From Vombatus ursinus (taxonomy: Eukaryota > Chordata > Mammalia > Diprotodontia > Vombatidae), in NCBI RefSeq assembly GCF_900497805.2, contig NW_020954588.1, forward strand, positions 13,503,752 through 13,567,751: a stretch of DNA of 64,000 nt, given 5' to 3'. Each line of letters opens with the position of its first letter. Position 1 is the first letter of the stretch. The position numbers and the translations under genes are program-made. The notes beneath the pieces are model-generated. The model worked only from the letters and a program-made list of their open reading frames with translations, was not told the DNA's origin and did no database searches. Positions 1-9,639 of this stretch are shown here, one piece after another.

Positions 1-418
1 AACTTTTTATACACACACATACACACAGATGTATACATGTCTACAAAGAGAAATAGAAGATCCAAGGAAGTCCTAGCCTGATACCTCTTCATGATTGACC
101 ATGGGCTCTCACACTATGCCAGAGTGCATGAACTGCCTGGTCCTACTATGCTAGAAAGACTTTGAGTACTGACCCAGTGAGAATCTATGTATCTGTAAAC
201 TAAGGACTAGAATAGCTAAGTTTGGAGACACTCTTTGCTGGACAACTGGCCACCAGCAACCAGAAATTTTTCACCAGACCACATCATAAAGCTACATTAA
301 GGCAAGGAGAGGCTTAGGATCTTCATTTCTACATCAATGACATCAATCACAGATTGTTGAAGTATTAAGCATTTACCTTCTACCTAGGATTTATGGTATG
401 TTGTACAGGATGACAAAT

Positions 419-420
<2 letters not shown>
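1..420. other. Unique sequence, nothing recognised
   Basis: No repeat consensus, splice-flanked open frame or RNA gene is recognised. A short imperfect ACAC run lies at the extreme left edge. Confidence 0.4.
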
Positions 421-485
<65 letters not shown>

Positions 486-541
486 AGAAAAGGAGGGAGA
501 GAGAGAGAAGAGACAACAGAGAAAGAGAGACACAGAGAGAG
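421..541. repeat. Compound microsatellite (TG)n-(GA)n
   Basis: About 24 uninterrupted TG units run into GA units, then into a degraded purine-rich tail containing GGGA and CAGA variants. The 74-residue open frame across it is a translated microsatellite. Confidence 0.97.
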
Positions 542-929
542 TCTAAGTCTCTTACCTTTTCAGTGTCCCACCAACTCTCTAGGAAAACCATCTGTTCTGT
601 ACAGACTCAGGCCTCTTGCAAGAATCTACTCAACTCTTTCCTAAGATCCAAGTTACCTTCCACAGTGACAGCTCCTGTCATATGAACTCACAAAGTATTT
701 TTCTTCTCATGATCATCTCTCCCTTGGTTGACCTAAGCCATTGGCTATGTGACTTTCCCCTGTAACCTTCTCCCAATGACTAAATGTTGCTTTTTACTAA
801 AGGGCTATTAAGAAGCTATAAGTCAGCAGGCATTGAAGAAATGAATCTGTGAAGAGGAACTTGGATGAATTCTGGTGATGTCAATAATCATTTAATTCTG
901 AATATACAGGGCTTGCTAATGAAATCACA
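542..929. other. Unique sequence, nothing recognised
   Basis: Mixed-composition sequence with no recognised repeat or exon-like frame. Confidence 0.35.
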
Positions 930-1345
930 GGATTCAATTTAATTCAATTCAATAAGTATTTGGTGATCCAGCCCCTACTATGTTAAAGGCATTGGAAAAA
1001 CAAAAACAAAAACAAAAAGGAAACAGTCTCTGGTCTCAAGGAGGCCAATTATGTTTGAAAATGGTTCAGGCTACACTCAGGAGTATTCTACTGGAGGAAG
1101 CAACATATGTGCAGATAAGTAAACTTAAAATATCTACAAAGTAAATACCAAGTAATTGGGGTTGGGAGAAGGGGTAGCACTGAACACAAGACGGGTTAGG
1201 AAAAGTATCGTGTAGGAAGTGCCACTTGAATTTAGAGTGGGAGGAGGAAAGCATGAGGAAGGGCAGGTCAGGCATTGTGAATTGACTATGCAAAGGCACA
1301 TAGGTGGTAAATGGAAAGTCCTATACAGATAACACAAGTAGGTAA
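930..1345 (-). mobile_element. L2 LINE fragment, 3' end, reversed
   Basis: The left edge reads as the reverse complement of the L2 tail (AATAAGTATTTGGTG, then CTACTATGTTAAAGGCATTG, then a CTCAAGGAGG block). The segment continues into the antisense 3' part of ORF2 and the UTR (GGGAGGAGGAAAGCATGAGG, GTGCAAAGGCA-like text). An AAAAAC hexamer expansion sits near 1000-1018. Open frames at 1066-1337 are fragments of this copy. Confidence 0.75.
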
Positions 1346-1716
1346 GTTGGCTGGAACATGGAGTGCATGGTTCTAAGTCAGGTTTAACTCAAAGCTGTCT
1401 AGCCCTTTAGGCTCAGGACTGGAAAACAACAAAACACTCAGACCACATTGTATCTAACAGAAGAATTTTTAACATTACAAGATGACTCAGTAAGTATTTA
1501 CTCAGGGGCTCCTGTACCTCTACTTTTGTCACAGCAGGATTCCTGGTCAGAAGAAAAATGAGTAGTCTCTCTTGACAGTAGGGATTCCTACAAGCCTGAG
1601 AAATGCACACTCCCTTTAAGCCTGTTATGCTCCCAGATAACCAGGCAATCACATCAACAGTTTGAACCTACTCCCATGGGTCAATCAAGTCTTGAAGATG
1701 AATTCCCTGCCCCTTT
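1346..1716. other. Unique sequence, nothing recognised
   Basis: No recognised element. A 79-codon minus-strand frame at 1413-1652 has no motif I know and no exon signals worth calling. Confidence 0.35.
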
Positions 1717-2114
1717 TGTTAGGAGAGAAACTAGCCCAGTCTACATGAAATGAGTTAACCTTTGCCCCGAGGCCCATTGTTATGGAGCTCTCTCCTTATT
1801 GGCGGAAATGAATGCCCTGAATAAGGGGCATGACCCAGTTACTGGCAAGAAACAGAGAGCTTCAACTCTCAGCCAATTCCTTTTAAGACTTTCCAAGTAA
1901 AAGTCCTCTTCGAGCCCCCCTTCAGGCTCTTCAGGGCCAGTCATCCTTTGCGACTCTTGAAGGGACAGTCCTCTACTCTTTAGGGCCAGTCCCTCCTTTT
2001 GGGACACATCAAGTTTCAGGAGTTTTTTGAGCATTAAGTAAGAAGAAGGAAGCTGGCGGCCCCTCACGTTGCTAAAGCACTCTGGGAAGTCTCCATCATG
2101 TCCTTATTCTCAGC

Positions 2115-2729
2115 TTGCTGACTGCCAAACTGAAGGTCTACAGAGCCATTGTGCTGACCTTATTGTTGTATACCTATGAAACCTGGACAGTCTACCAGCG
2201 CCATAGCAGGAAACTGAATCGCTTCCGTTGGAATTGTCTTAGGAAGATTCTGAAGATCACCTGGCAGGATAAGATACTAGACACTGAGGTCCTTTCTAAA
2301 ACCAAACTGCCAAGCATTCAAACTCAACTTCAGAGAGCACAACTCCGATGGGCTGGCCACATTGTTTGAATGCAACACATACGCTTGCCAAAAAGACTAT
2401 TTTATGCAGAACTCACACAGGACAAGCACTCACATTGTGGTCAGAAGAAACAATACAAGGACACTCTCAAGGTCTCTCTTAAGAACTTTGGAATTGGTTG
2501 TGTGACACGGGAGACGCTGGCATAGGACCGCCCAGCACGGCATGCCCTCATCAGAGAAGGTGCTGTGTTCTATGAGCAAAGCAGAATTGAAATAGCTCAA
2601 GAGAAACGTGAGCTGTGCAGATGCAGAGAATCCACCCCCAAATGTTCACCTGGACTATTTGTGCCTGAACCGTGGCAGAACATTCCGAGCTCGTGTCGGT
2701 CTGATCAGCCACAGTTGGAAGCACTGTAA
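2115..2729 (+). pseudogene. RTE ORF2 C-terminal remnant (post-RT region)
   Basis: One frame of about 205 codons is nearly intact and is broken by two in-frame stops, TGA at 2367-2369 and TAG at 2523-2525. Visible family blocks are ETWTVYQRH, CLRKILKITWQDK, LRWAGHIV, then RLPKRLFYAEL, DRPARHALIREG and a C-rich tail ending QPQLEAL. These match the C-terminal part after the reverse transcriptase fingers and palm. The catalytic YADD box is upstream and absent. The frame enters through the target duplication, so its first codons are host sequence. It is a dead copy with low divergence within this segment. Confidence 0.88.
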
Positions 2730-2788
2730 CTTGACTCTAGCACAATGATGTCATTTTGGTACCCTTCGAGAACGAAAGACAGCGACTG
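2120..2788 (+). mobile_element. RTE-clade LINE, 5'-truncated
   Basis: The copy carries the last ~200 codons of the RTE polyprotein and a short 3' UTR ending in GAACGAAAGACAGCGACTG, the kind of tail seen in vertebrate RTE elements. It is bounded by a perfect 14-bp direct repeat, ATTCTCAGCTTGCT, at 2106-2119 and 2789-2802. That is a target-site duplication showing insertion into the surrounding LTR-like repeat. There is no long poly(A), as usual for RTE. Confidence 0.88.
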
Positions 2789-3080
2789 ATTCTCAGCTTG
2801 CTACTCCCAAAACTTCGGGGAGTTTCCTCTTGGGAGAGATTTAGGACGCTCACTTTTGGTTGAGCCGAGTTTTCTCACTGCCAACGGGAGAGCTCCTTCA
2901 CTTTGTGTTGTTTGGTATATACCCCCCTATGTATGCTTTCTTTGATTTCTGTTTTGCTACAATTTAGATAAATGGCATTCTTAGTTATTTGCAGTACGTG
3001 TTCCTTTTGGAACTGTTATTAGGTGGGGAAGGAGTCAAGTCTTGCATATAGAGCTTGGGGTCCTCCCCTCCCCCCAGAAT

Positions 3081-3429
3081 GATAAAACAATTAAAAGTTA
3101 GCTAGAATCCAATCCTATCTCCTAGACTAACAATATTTAAAGGAGTAGATACACTTATGGCCTAGGACCCGCCTCTCTCTGAGATCAGAGTGGCCTCTGA
3201 CTTGAAACCCCTGGTTCCCTTCCTGGTCCTTAGAGAAGGGGGGGAAGAGGAGAATAGGGTATTCTGAAGCCCCTCAAGCCACAGAGTAACAGCCTCCTTG
3301 CCATATGTGGGCTCAGTAGACTTGGAGTACCACTACTCACCACCCTTCACTCTTTACACAAACGTTGTTCTTACCACAGTGCATGAGGAGAAGTAATATG
3401 AAACTACTCTGGAAGAGAGAAGATAGATC
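3081..3429. other. Unique sequence, nothing recognised
   Basis: Mixed sequence with a G-run near 3240. No repeat or gene was recognised. Confidence 0.35.
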
Positions 3430-3620
3430 CTTCTTAAAAGAACCTTAAATGCTGAAGAGAAGAGTTTGTATTTTATTCCAGGTTGAGGAACCCCTGAAAC
3501 TTCTTGATCAGGGGAGTGAACTAGTTAGATCTGTCCAATCTGTCCTCTGTGTGGAGAATGGATGGGAGAAGGAAGAGAACAGAGGGAGGGAGACCAGTTG
3601 TAACCATACAGGGGAGAGAT
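3430..3620 (-). mobile_element. L2 LINE fragment, reversed
   Basis: The antisense L2 ORF2/3' block is recognisable from GTTTGTATTTTATTCC, GGGGAGTGAACTAGTTAGA and GGAGGGAGACCAG in the expected order for the reversed element. Confidence 0.65.
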
Positions 3621-3636
3621 GACAAGAACCTAACCT

Positions 3637-4060
3637 AGAATCAAAGTTCATTGGGCCTGAAAAAAAGCTTTGACGTTATCTAATCCAGGAGTATCAAATT
3701 CAAGTAGAAACAGAGGCTACTAAACCATACGTAAGGATCCCTGCATCTACATATTGGCTTAGAAAACCAGATAGTAACATTATCTAAGTCATATTACATT
3801 TTTATTTATTTTGTTAAGTATTTCCCAATTATATTTTAATGTGGTTCAGGATGTACTTGGGAATGTTGTAAGTCAATCTGTAAGCCATGGGCTTTATAAT
3901 TGACGCCTCTGCTTTAGACCAACCCCCTCTTTTTACAGAGAAAGAAACTGAGGTTCTTAAAGGAGTCAGTGGCTTTCCTAAGGTCACAAAGAGACAATGG
4001 CCAGATGAAATCCCAGTGGTCTCAACTCAACTGCCAGTGGTCTTCCAAGGCAAATGTGAG
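3637..4060 (-). mobile_element. Ther-2/MIR3-like SINE, split by a hAT element
   Basis: The outer pieces (3637-3685 and 3912-4060) form one reversed SINE: GAATCAAAGTTCATTGGG, a 'TATCTAATC' block, then ACCAACCCCCTCTTTTTACA, GAAACTGAGGTTC and GGTCACAAAGAGA. The hAT element at 3686-3911 interrupts it in the middle of the common TCTAGTCCAACCCC motif. The 61-codon frame at 3887-4072 is antisense SINE. Confidence 0.72.
3686..3911 (+). mobile_element. hAT-type non-autonomous DNA transposon
   Basis: The 5' end CAGGAGTATCAAATTC and the 3' end AATTGACGCCTCTG are imperfect terminal inverted repeats of the CAGRGGTGTCAAAC type. The body contains the marsupial-wide block TTAGAAAACCAGATAGTAAC, then TTTATTTATTTTGTTAAGTA and CCCAATTATATTTTAATG. 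The flanking octamers ATCTAATC and CTTTAGAC are decayed copies of one 8-bp target duplication. At 226 bp it has no transposase and would have needed one in trans. Confidence 0.8.
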
Positions 4061-5177
4061 CTGTCACTCTAAGCCAACTATGTACATGCTTTTATCCTCA
4101 ATATTTCTCAAGAACCCATTATACAAGTGGTCCAGTCACTGAAAATTTACTTCAAAATCATCTTTATTCAATTTCTATTCCATTTGGAAATTTAGGATGG
4201 TAATTGTCCAGTTTAGAGCCCTAAGTCTTTTTAGCAGACTGAAGAATAAAAATAAAAGTGCCCTGATGTATCATGTTGGGAGAAACAACACATTTCTCAA
4301 ATGTCTTTAAAAACTCAGAGCCAAAATCATTTGGGAAGAGCTCCAAGCAACTACACATACACCCAGGTCCAGGCTCTTGTTAAACAATCAGTTCTTTAAT
4401 GAGATTTTGCTGAAGTCATGATGATGTTGGAGGCTCAGTCCTCAGCAAGAACATATTGTCTGGTTACTATAGCATCTCCAGATATGGATTAATGAGAAAC
4501 GGAAATGTGGATAAAATTAACTCTGAAATTAAATGAACCCCTTCTCAGGGAAGCTAATTACAACACTTGCACCCACTGTCTGTTTCACTTACTACTGGAA
4601 ATGTTGGTTGTCAAATGGAACATTATGCCCCTGACTCTAGAAAGAGAAACCAGGTCCTCTCCAGGTACAGCCAAAGGACAATGTTTTTGAAGTCAGCTAA
4701 TCCCAGGTTTTTGTTGAAGACTATAATTGTTGTTCTTGTCACTTTTATGATAAAAAGCTTCACCTGAAAATACTTAGAATTTGACAAGGCCTCCATTACT
4801 CTACTCACTACCATACTTCTAACGGCCATTAACCTACTTTTTCCATCGTGGGATAAGGAAACTGTTCTCAAAACCACAATCCGGAAGTGTTGGGGAAGAT
4901 TTAAGAAAGAATGATTCTTCCATAAAACTGAAAGAAATTGCTATCACACCAAGACTATGTTCATAATAAATGTTGTCTTCCAAAAATTAAAAGGAAAAGT
5001 AAGAGAAGGAAGAAAAGGATATATAGTTTGTGAATTAGGATGAGATGGCCTTGCTCTTTAAAAGAGCCCATAGAAAACAGAATCTTCCCCAATGTCCAAT
5101 TGGTTTCAAATCCAATGAAAAGTAATATTTGCGCTCTCTTAGGCCCTTGACTACTTAAATTAGTGAGACTAGTGTTA
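4061..5177. other. Unique sequence, nothing recognised
   Basis: About 1.1 kb without a recognised repeat. Open frames of 60-86 codons overlap on both strands near 4505-4877 and carry no motif. Confidence 0.35.
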
Positions 5178-5346
5178 GCTGGAAGTCAAGAAGATCTAGA
5201 TTCAAATCTCACCCCAGAGACGTCTTAGGTGTATGGCTCTAGGAAAAGCACTTCATTTTGCTATACCTCAGTTTCCTCATCTGTCAATGAAAGGATTGAA
5301 CTTGATGACTTCTAATGTCTCTTCCCCCTCTAAATCTAGGATCCTA
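5178..5346 (+). mobile_element. Ther-2/MIR3-like tRNA-derived SINE
   Basis: The order is tRNA-type box B (GATTCAAATCTCACC), core domain (CTCAGTTTCCTCATCTGTCA), then TTGAACTTGATGACTTCTAA and TCTAAATCTAGGATCCTA. The layout suits a forward MIR-class SINE. Confidence 0.75.
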
Positions 5347-5589
5347 TTATCCTTCCTCAATTAGGAGCAGTGGTGTAGTAGAAATAGCACAGGTTTCCCT
5401 TCCATAGAGCCTGAATCAGGAGCATTCTCACTATCTGATAATACTATCTGACCTATCTAGTATTATTTTCCTGAACTTTTTTACCTTTCAATAATAGTCT
5501 TCCACCTCCTTTCTCTGTCCCCATTCAATCTACCCTCCATGATGCTGCCACTTAATAATCTTTCTGAGGCACGGCTATGGTCATGATGG
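5347..5589 (+). mobile_element. Degraded SINE head and short L2 fragment
   Basis: 5363-5425 resembles a decayed tRNA-derived SINE head (GCAGTGGTGTAGTAGAAA). 5500-5589 reads as forward L2 (TCCACCTCCTTTCTC, CTGCCACTTAATAATC, GGTCATGATGG) around the conserved 'CCATGTCACTC' region. Both are weak. Confidence 0.4.
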
Positions 5590-5885
5590 TTCAATTGTGA
5601 ATTTTGAGTCTAGAGAATTTGAACTTAACACCTTAGTCAATAGGGAGCCACTAAGGATGTTTGAGCAGAGGAGTGACATGACCACATCTATAGATAAGAA
5701 AGGCTATTCTGACAGAACATAAAGGAGAAAGGAGAGAGAGGAGGGAAGGAGGCTATTGGAACAGTATAAGTAGCTGATAAGATCATGAGATCTTCTACTA
5801 ATGGTATAAGCACAGGACCTAGAGAGAAGGAGATATATGTAAGAGATATTACAGAGATGCAGGTGACAGGGCTTTGTAGCTGTTT
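5590..5885 (-). mobile_element. L2 LINE fragment, reversed
   Basis: Reversed L2 ORF2: AATAGGGAGCCACTAAGGAT, GAGGAGTGACATGACCACA, GGAGGCTATTGGAACAGTA and GGTGACAGGGCTTTG follow one another as in the antisense consensus. Confidence 0.82.
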
Positions 5886-5964
5886 GATGATGACAGTGGT
5901 AATAATGATAGTGACAGTAAAAATAAGATTAGCTTACATTTCTGTTGTTGTTTAAAGTTTACAG

Positions 5965-6512
5965 AAGCAAAGAATTTTTAAATTGGAAGGGATCCCAGAG
6001 GATATCTGATCTAAATGAGGCTTGACTAAGAGTATAGTCATTATCCCCAACAAGGATTTATCTGGCCTTTGCTTTAAGACCTCCAGTGAGTGGGAACCTA
6101 TTGCTGTTGTTGTGTTATTGGGGAAACTGAGTGGTGCAGTGGATAGAGTATCACTGGCTTGGAGTCAGGAAGTCTCATCTTCATGAGTTCGAATCTAGCC
6201 TCAAACATTTATTAGCTGTGTAATCCTGGGCCTCAGTTAACTTGTTTGTCTCAGTTTCCTCATCTGTACAGTGAGCTGGAGAAGGAAATGACAAACCACT
6301 CCAGTATCTTTGCCAAGAAAACCCCAAATGGGATCACAAAGAGTTGGACAGTCCTGAAACAACAACTTTTCCAACTAACCCATTCCAATTTGGAATAATT
6401 ATACTTGTTGGGTACTTTTCCTTTCTATCAAGCCTACCTTTATTTGTTTTTTTTTAATTACCTCTGCCCATTGCTGCTAGTTCTGCCCTCTTTTATGAAA
6501 CGCTTTTCTTAG
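5965..6512 (-). mobile_element. CR1/L3-like LINE 3' region, reversed, split by a SINE
   Basis: The outer pieces at 5965-6118 and 6367-6512 read together as a reversed CR1-type 3' region: TTGGAAGGGATCCCAGAGGA, CTTTAAGACCTCCAGTGAG, then CAAGCCTACCTTTATTTG and CCATTGCTGCTAGTTCTGCC. The same order is found in antisense avian CR1. An RTE-tailed SINE was inserted at 6119-6366. It is very diverged. Confidence 0.68.
6119..6366 (+). mobile_element. RTE-tailed SINE (SINE1 type)
   Basis: The tRNA-derived head (GTGGTGCAGTGGATAGAGTA, GAGTTCGAATCTAGCC) is followed by the core (CTCAGTTTCCTCATCTGTAC) and the RTE-like tail (GAGAAGGAAATGACAAACCA, TTTGCCAAGAAAACCCC, TGAAACAACAAC). The AACAAC tail marks a SINE moved by an RTE LINE rather than by L2. 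Confidence 0.9.
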
Positions 6513-6529
6513 GGGTAGAGTTCAAGTCA

Positions 6530-6730
6530 ACCACAAAATTAGTAGTTAGAAGGAGTAAGTTTGGTGGGGAATGATAATGACTTCAGTTTGGAACAGTTGA
6601 GTTCCACTGAGGTAGAGAAGTCCTACAGAGGGTTGAAGACATGAGCTTAGAGCTCAGAAGCAACTGACAATACATATTTAGAAGGCACCTGCAAAGAGGT
6701 GAAAGATGAACTCATGGGATGAAGTTAGGC
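6530..6730 (-). mobile_element. L2 LINE fragment, reversed
   Basis: The antisense L2 block GAATGATAATGACTTCAGTT, GAACAGTTGAGTTC, GACATGAGCTTAGAGCTCAG, ending near ATGAACTCATGGGATGA, corresponds to the ORF2 palm-to-thumb region. Confidence 0.65.
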
Positions 6731-7039
6731 CTGTCCTTCCAGGGTAGTGTCATTAATGTAACAGTAGAATCATATGATCTCAAATCTACAGAGATGCACA
6801 GTTAATTTTTTTTCTTAGATCCTAAAGGCATTTAAGGACACTGTCCACAGTGACCAAAAAAAATCACTCCTAGAATGTGGCAAAGGAAGAAAGCAAATAT
6901 AAAGACCTTGAACTTTCTGACCTTTTAATTTTCCTCTCAGACTTTAGCTCTCAGGGAACAAAAAAATCCCCCCATAACCTAAGTTTTTAAATCCTTTTTC
7001 TCATCTAGCCTTTTGGCAAAGCAACTTGGTAGAAAGAAG
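6731..7039. other. Unique sequence, nothing recognised
   Basis: AT-rich sequence with short A and T runs. No recognised element. Confidence 0.35.
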
Positions 7040-7305
7040 GAAAGAAACATTTATTAAGCATCTACTATGTGCCAGGAACTATGCTAAACACTTTGCAAAT
7101 ATTATCCTATTTGATTCTCACACCAACCCTAGGAGATAGGTGCTATTATTATCCACTTTTTATAGTTGAAGAAACTGAGACATACAGGTGTTAAGTGGCT
7201 TGCCCAGGGTCTCACAGTCTTAGGTCACATTTATCCTCAGGTCCTCCTGAGTCTTGTCCTAGTACTCTCTCTACTCTACCACCTAGTTACCAAAGATAAG
7301 CTAGG
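7040..7305 (-). mobile_element. Ther-1/MIR CORE-SINE, reversed
   Basis: An L2-type tail (TTATTAAGCATCTACTATGT, GCCAGGAACTATGCTAAACA) leads into the reversed core (GAAGAAACTGAGACATACAG, TTGCCCAGGGTCTCACAG) and the tRNA head (CTACTCTACCACCTAGTTAC). The shared L2 tail explains its mobilisation by L2. Confidence 0.88.
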
Positions 7306-7639
7306 CACAGTGCTGTCATGTCATTTCAAAGGGTCAACTTCTAAGTTGCCTGGTGCATAGAAGAAATGTTTTATTTCACCTAATCTGAAACCTACCTAGT
7401 GTCTTATACTATAGTCTACCAATAAGCACACAGGTTCTTCAGATGTCTGCAAATTAACTGATAACCTTCTGAATTTTATATTATCCATTAATTTATTGAG
7501 AGGTATAATGATGTAGTAGCTAGAAAGCTGATCCTACAATCAAGAAGACTTGAGCTCTGCATCTGACACCCAGCATGACGACATCAAAGAGAAGTTGTTG
7601 ATCCGCGATGGAGGATGGACCACACTGGAAGTTCCGAAC
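7306..7639. other. Mostly unique; a SINE-head-like piece near 7505-7565
   Basis: The GATGTAGTAGCTAGAAAGCT block followed by CAAGAAGACTTGAGCTCTG looks like a decayed tRNA-derived SINE head. The rest is unrecognised. The 60-codon frame at 7550-7732 has no motif I can name. Confidence 0.35.
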
Positions 7640-8384
7640 ATATATGAAATCACTGATATGCCCCTGATCTCTCCCCAAAAAATTTATCCACTAGATGATA
7701 GTTTAAATGACAGGATTATCATGTATCTGTAAGGATGCCTCATGGGCACTACAAACTCAGAATATCCAAAATAGAGCTCCATCACTCATCTAATTTCCCT
7801 AATTCAGTTGAAGACACTCACTCAGGTTCACAACCTAAAATCCATTCTCAACTTTTTACTCTCCACCACTCCTCATATCCAACTGGAGTTGCCCAACCAG
7901 TTCTACCACTACATTTCTCAAATTCACAGGATCATAGAGCTGAAAAAAGATATTAGAGGTCATTGAGTCAATCTTCTCCTTTCCACACCACCAGCATCCA
8001 ACTATTCAGGCCTTCATCATCTCAACTAGTGTAATAACATCCTAACTAGTTTCCCTGCCTCAAGTCTCTCCCCTCTCCAATCCATGCTCCCCATAGCTAT
8101 CAAATTAACATTGAAAAAGCCCAAGTCGAACCATGTCACTCCCTAGCTAAAGAAGCTTAGGGAGCTCCGTATTTCCTCTAGTTTTACGAGCAAGCTCCTC
8201 TGCTTGGCATTGAAAATCTTTCATAATCTGGCTTCAACCTCTCTTTCCAGTCTGATTTGACATTTCTGCCCCTCATATACTCTACATTGCAGCCAACTTT
8301 GACTATTTACTGTATCTCATACACAAAATCCTGCCACTGTGCTCTGGTGCCAGCTGTTACACATACGCAGCTGTGCACGTGTGC

Positions 8385-8415
8385 ATACACACACACACAC
8401 ACACTTTTTTTTTTC
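8385..8415. repeat. (AC)n plus T-run
   Basis: About ten AC units are followed by a run of ten T residues inside the L2. Confidence 0.95.
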
Positions 8416-8499
8416 CCTAGAAATCCCTAGCTCAGCTCAAGTGATCATTTCTGGTGCTCCCACCCCCTCCCCGAGTTCTTATAACTATTTCAGCAAGGA

Positions 8500-8594
8500 T
8501 GTATATGTGTGTGTATCTGTATACACAGATACACACACATATATATGCACACACATACACAGACAAAATATATACATATACACACGTGTGCATA
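8500..8594. repeat. Degenerate TGTA/ACACATAT repeat
   Basis: Alternating purine-pyrimidine text (GTGTGTATCTGTATACACAG, ACACACATATATAT, ATACACACGTGTGCATACGTG) has several internal palindromes. Confidence 0.85.
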
Positions 8595-8595
8595 C

Positions 8596-8597
8596 GT

Positions 8598-8673
<76 letters not shown>
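8596..8673. repeat. (GA)n microsatellite
   Basis: A near-uninterrupted GA run of about 76 bases with one GAAA variant near the left end. Open frames on both strands here are translated repeat. Confidence 0.97.
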
Positions 8674-8674
<1 letters not shown>

Positions 8675-8821
8675 CCTTGGACCAAGAAATGCACTTTACC
8701 CAGGTCCAAACAAAGAGAGAGAGCCAGAAGTTTCTGAGCAGAAAGAATGCCTGAGCAGAAACATAGCTAATGTTCTCATTTTTGAGATCAGGGACAAACC
8801 AGGGAAGTCTAGGCTAGGGAA

Positions 8822-9010
8822 CATTCTCTCCCTCTTCCTCTCTCTATCTCTCCATCTCTCCCTCTCCCTCTTTCCCTCTCTCCCTCTCCTCTCTCTCCCT
8901 CTCCTCTCTCTCCCTCTCCTCTCTCTCCCTCTCCTCCTCTCTCCCTCTCCCTCTCCCCCTCCCTCCCCTCCCCCTCTTCCTCTCTCCCTCCCTCCCCCTC
9001 ACCCCCCCAC
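8822..9010. repeat. Pyrimidine-rich CTCTCC minisatellite
   Basis: About 190 bases of almost pure C and T. A period of about 19-20 bases is visible (blocks of CTCTCCCTCTCCTCTCT) in the middle, breaking down into CCCTCC near the right end. Confidence 0.92.
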
Positions 9011-9185
9011 TCGTTGTTCTTAACCAGTAGAATGTAAGTTATTTGAGAGCAGGGACTGTTTTTGGTATTTTGGTTGGTTGGTTGGTTTTCTTTGATTTGG
9101 CTTTGGTTTTGGTTTGTCTTTGTATCCTTAGAACTTAGCACAGTGCCAGGCATACAGTAGACAACCAAGTTCAAGTGTATGTCTG

Positions 9186-9439
9186 AGAGAATGAATACAG
9201 TAAAAATTCCTTTTTAATAGGAAAATGTTGGACCCACTGGCAGACCCACCTGTGACTCACCTGTTAATAAGCAGACTGTCAGCCTCCAAAACTTCCAAAG
9301 GAGAATGTTTGTTCATCTTCCTACAGCCCTGCTATCTCAAACATATGAATCTTACTTTAAGAAAAGGCAGAGATCAGAACAAGCGAGTTCAGTCCTAAAT
9401 TGATCATCCATAATCCAACAATTTATTCAGTAAATATTT
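9186..9439. other. Unique sequence, nothing recognised
   Basis: No recognised repeat or gene. Confidence 0.35.
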
Positions 9440-9545
9440 ATTTATCCACTCCAGTCTAACAAGCATTTATCAGGTACCTACTATGTGAAAAGCAGTGTCT
9501 TAGGCTCTGACAAAAAAAAGAAAGATAAAGCAAATGAAGCAAACA
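9440..9545 (-). mobile_element. L2 LINE 3' end, reversed
   Basis: AAGCATTTATCAGGTACCTA then CTATGTGAAAAGCAGTGTCT is the reversed L2 terminus. An A-rich run follows. Confidence 0.72.
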
Positions 9546-9639
9546 TAAAAAGTTGGTATTCAAAAGTGTGTATTTTATTTGTGGGGGTGGGGGGAAGATT
9601 CATGAAAAGCCTTGTTTTTCAGTCTTCTTATAGCTTAAA

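Larger units (their letters stand above)
1717..3080 (+). mobile_element. LTR-like repeat, split by an RTE LINE
   Basis: The flanks of the RTE insertion (1717-2119 and 2789-about 3080) join into one block of about 0.7 kb. It starts TGTTAGGAGAGAAAC, is richer in GC and CpG than its surroundings, and ends in a T-rich part with an ATAAA-like signal near 2969 followed by C-rich sequence. This suits a fossil solo LTR. The ends are guesses and no flanking target duplication was found. An unclassified non-LTR repeat is possible. Confidence 0.35.
7640..9185 (+). mobile_element. L2 LINE, 3' half, swollen by microsatellites
   Basis: Forward L2 ORF2 text is recognisable: YKLRISKIELHHSS (for the family's LKLNMSKTELII) near 7750, then CACTCAGGTTCACAACCT, CATATCCAACTGGAGTTGCC, CTGCCTCAAGTCTCTCCCCT, GAACCATGTCACTCCC and CTAGCTCAGCTCAAGTGATC. 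The 3' end TAGAATGTAAGTTATTTGAG to AGCACAGTGCCAGGCATACA lies at 9028-9160. Between them sit an ACAC run, a long (GA)n and a CTCTCC array. A small SINE-like piece (GGATCATAGAGCTG) interrupts at about 7928-7970. Confidence 0.82.

Noticed and set aside
7166-7360. 64-codon frame with a hydrophobic stretch
   Set aside because: Antisense of a CORE-SINE. The LVLVLS run comes from the tRNA-head region.
7550-7732. 60-codon frame that looks protein-like (KEKLLIRDGGWTTLEVPN)
   Set aside because: No recognised family and no splice context, and its right part merges into an L2. Kept only as unassigned.
8454-9023. 189-codon open frame, the longest in the window
   Set aside because: It is a translation of the GA and CT arrays (long runs of RE, SL and SP). 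No real protein.
8809-9174. 121-codon minus-strand frame rich in E, G and R
   Set aside because: Antisense of the pyrimidine minisatellite and the L2 tail.
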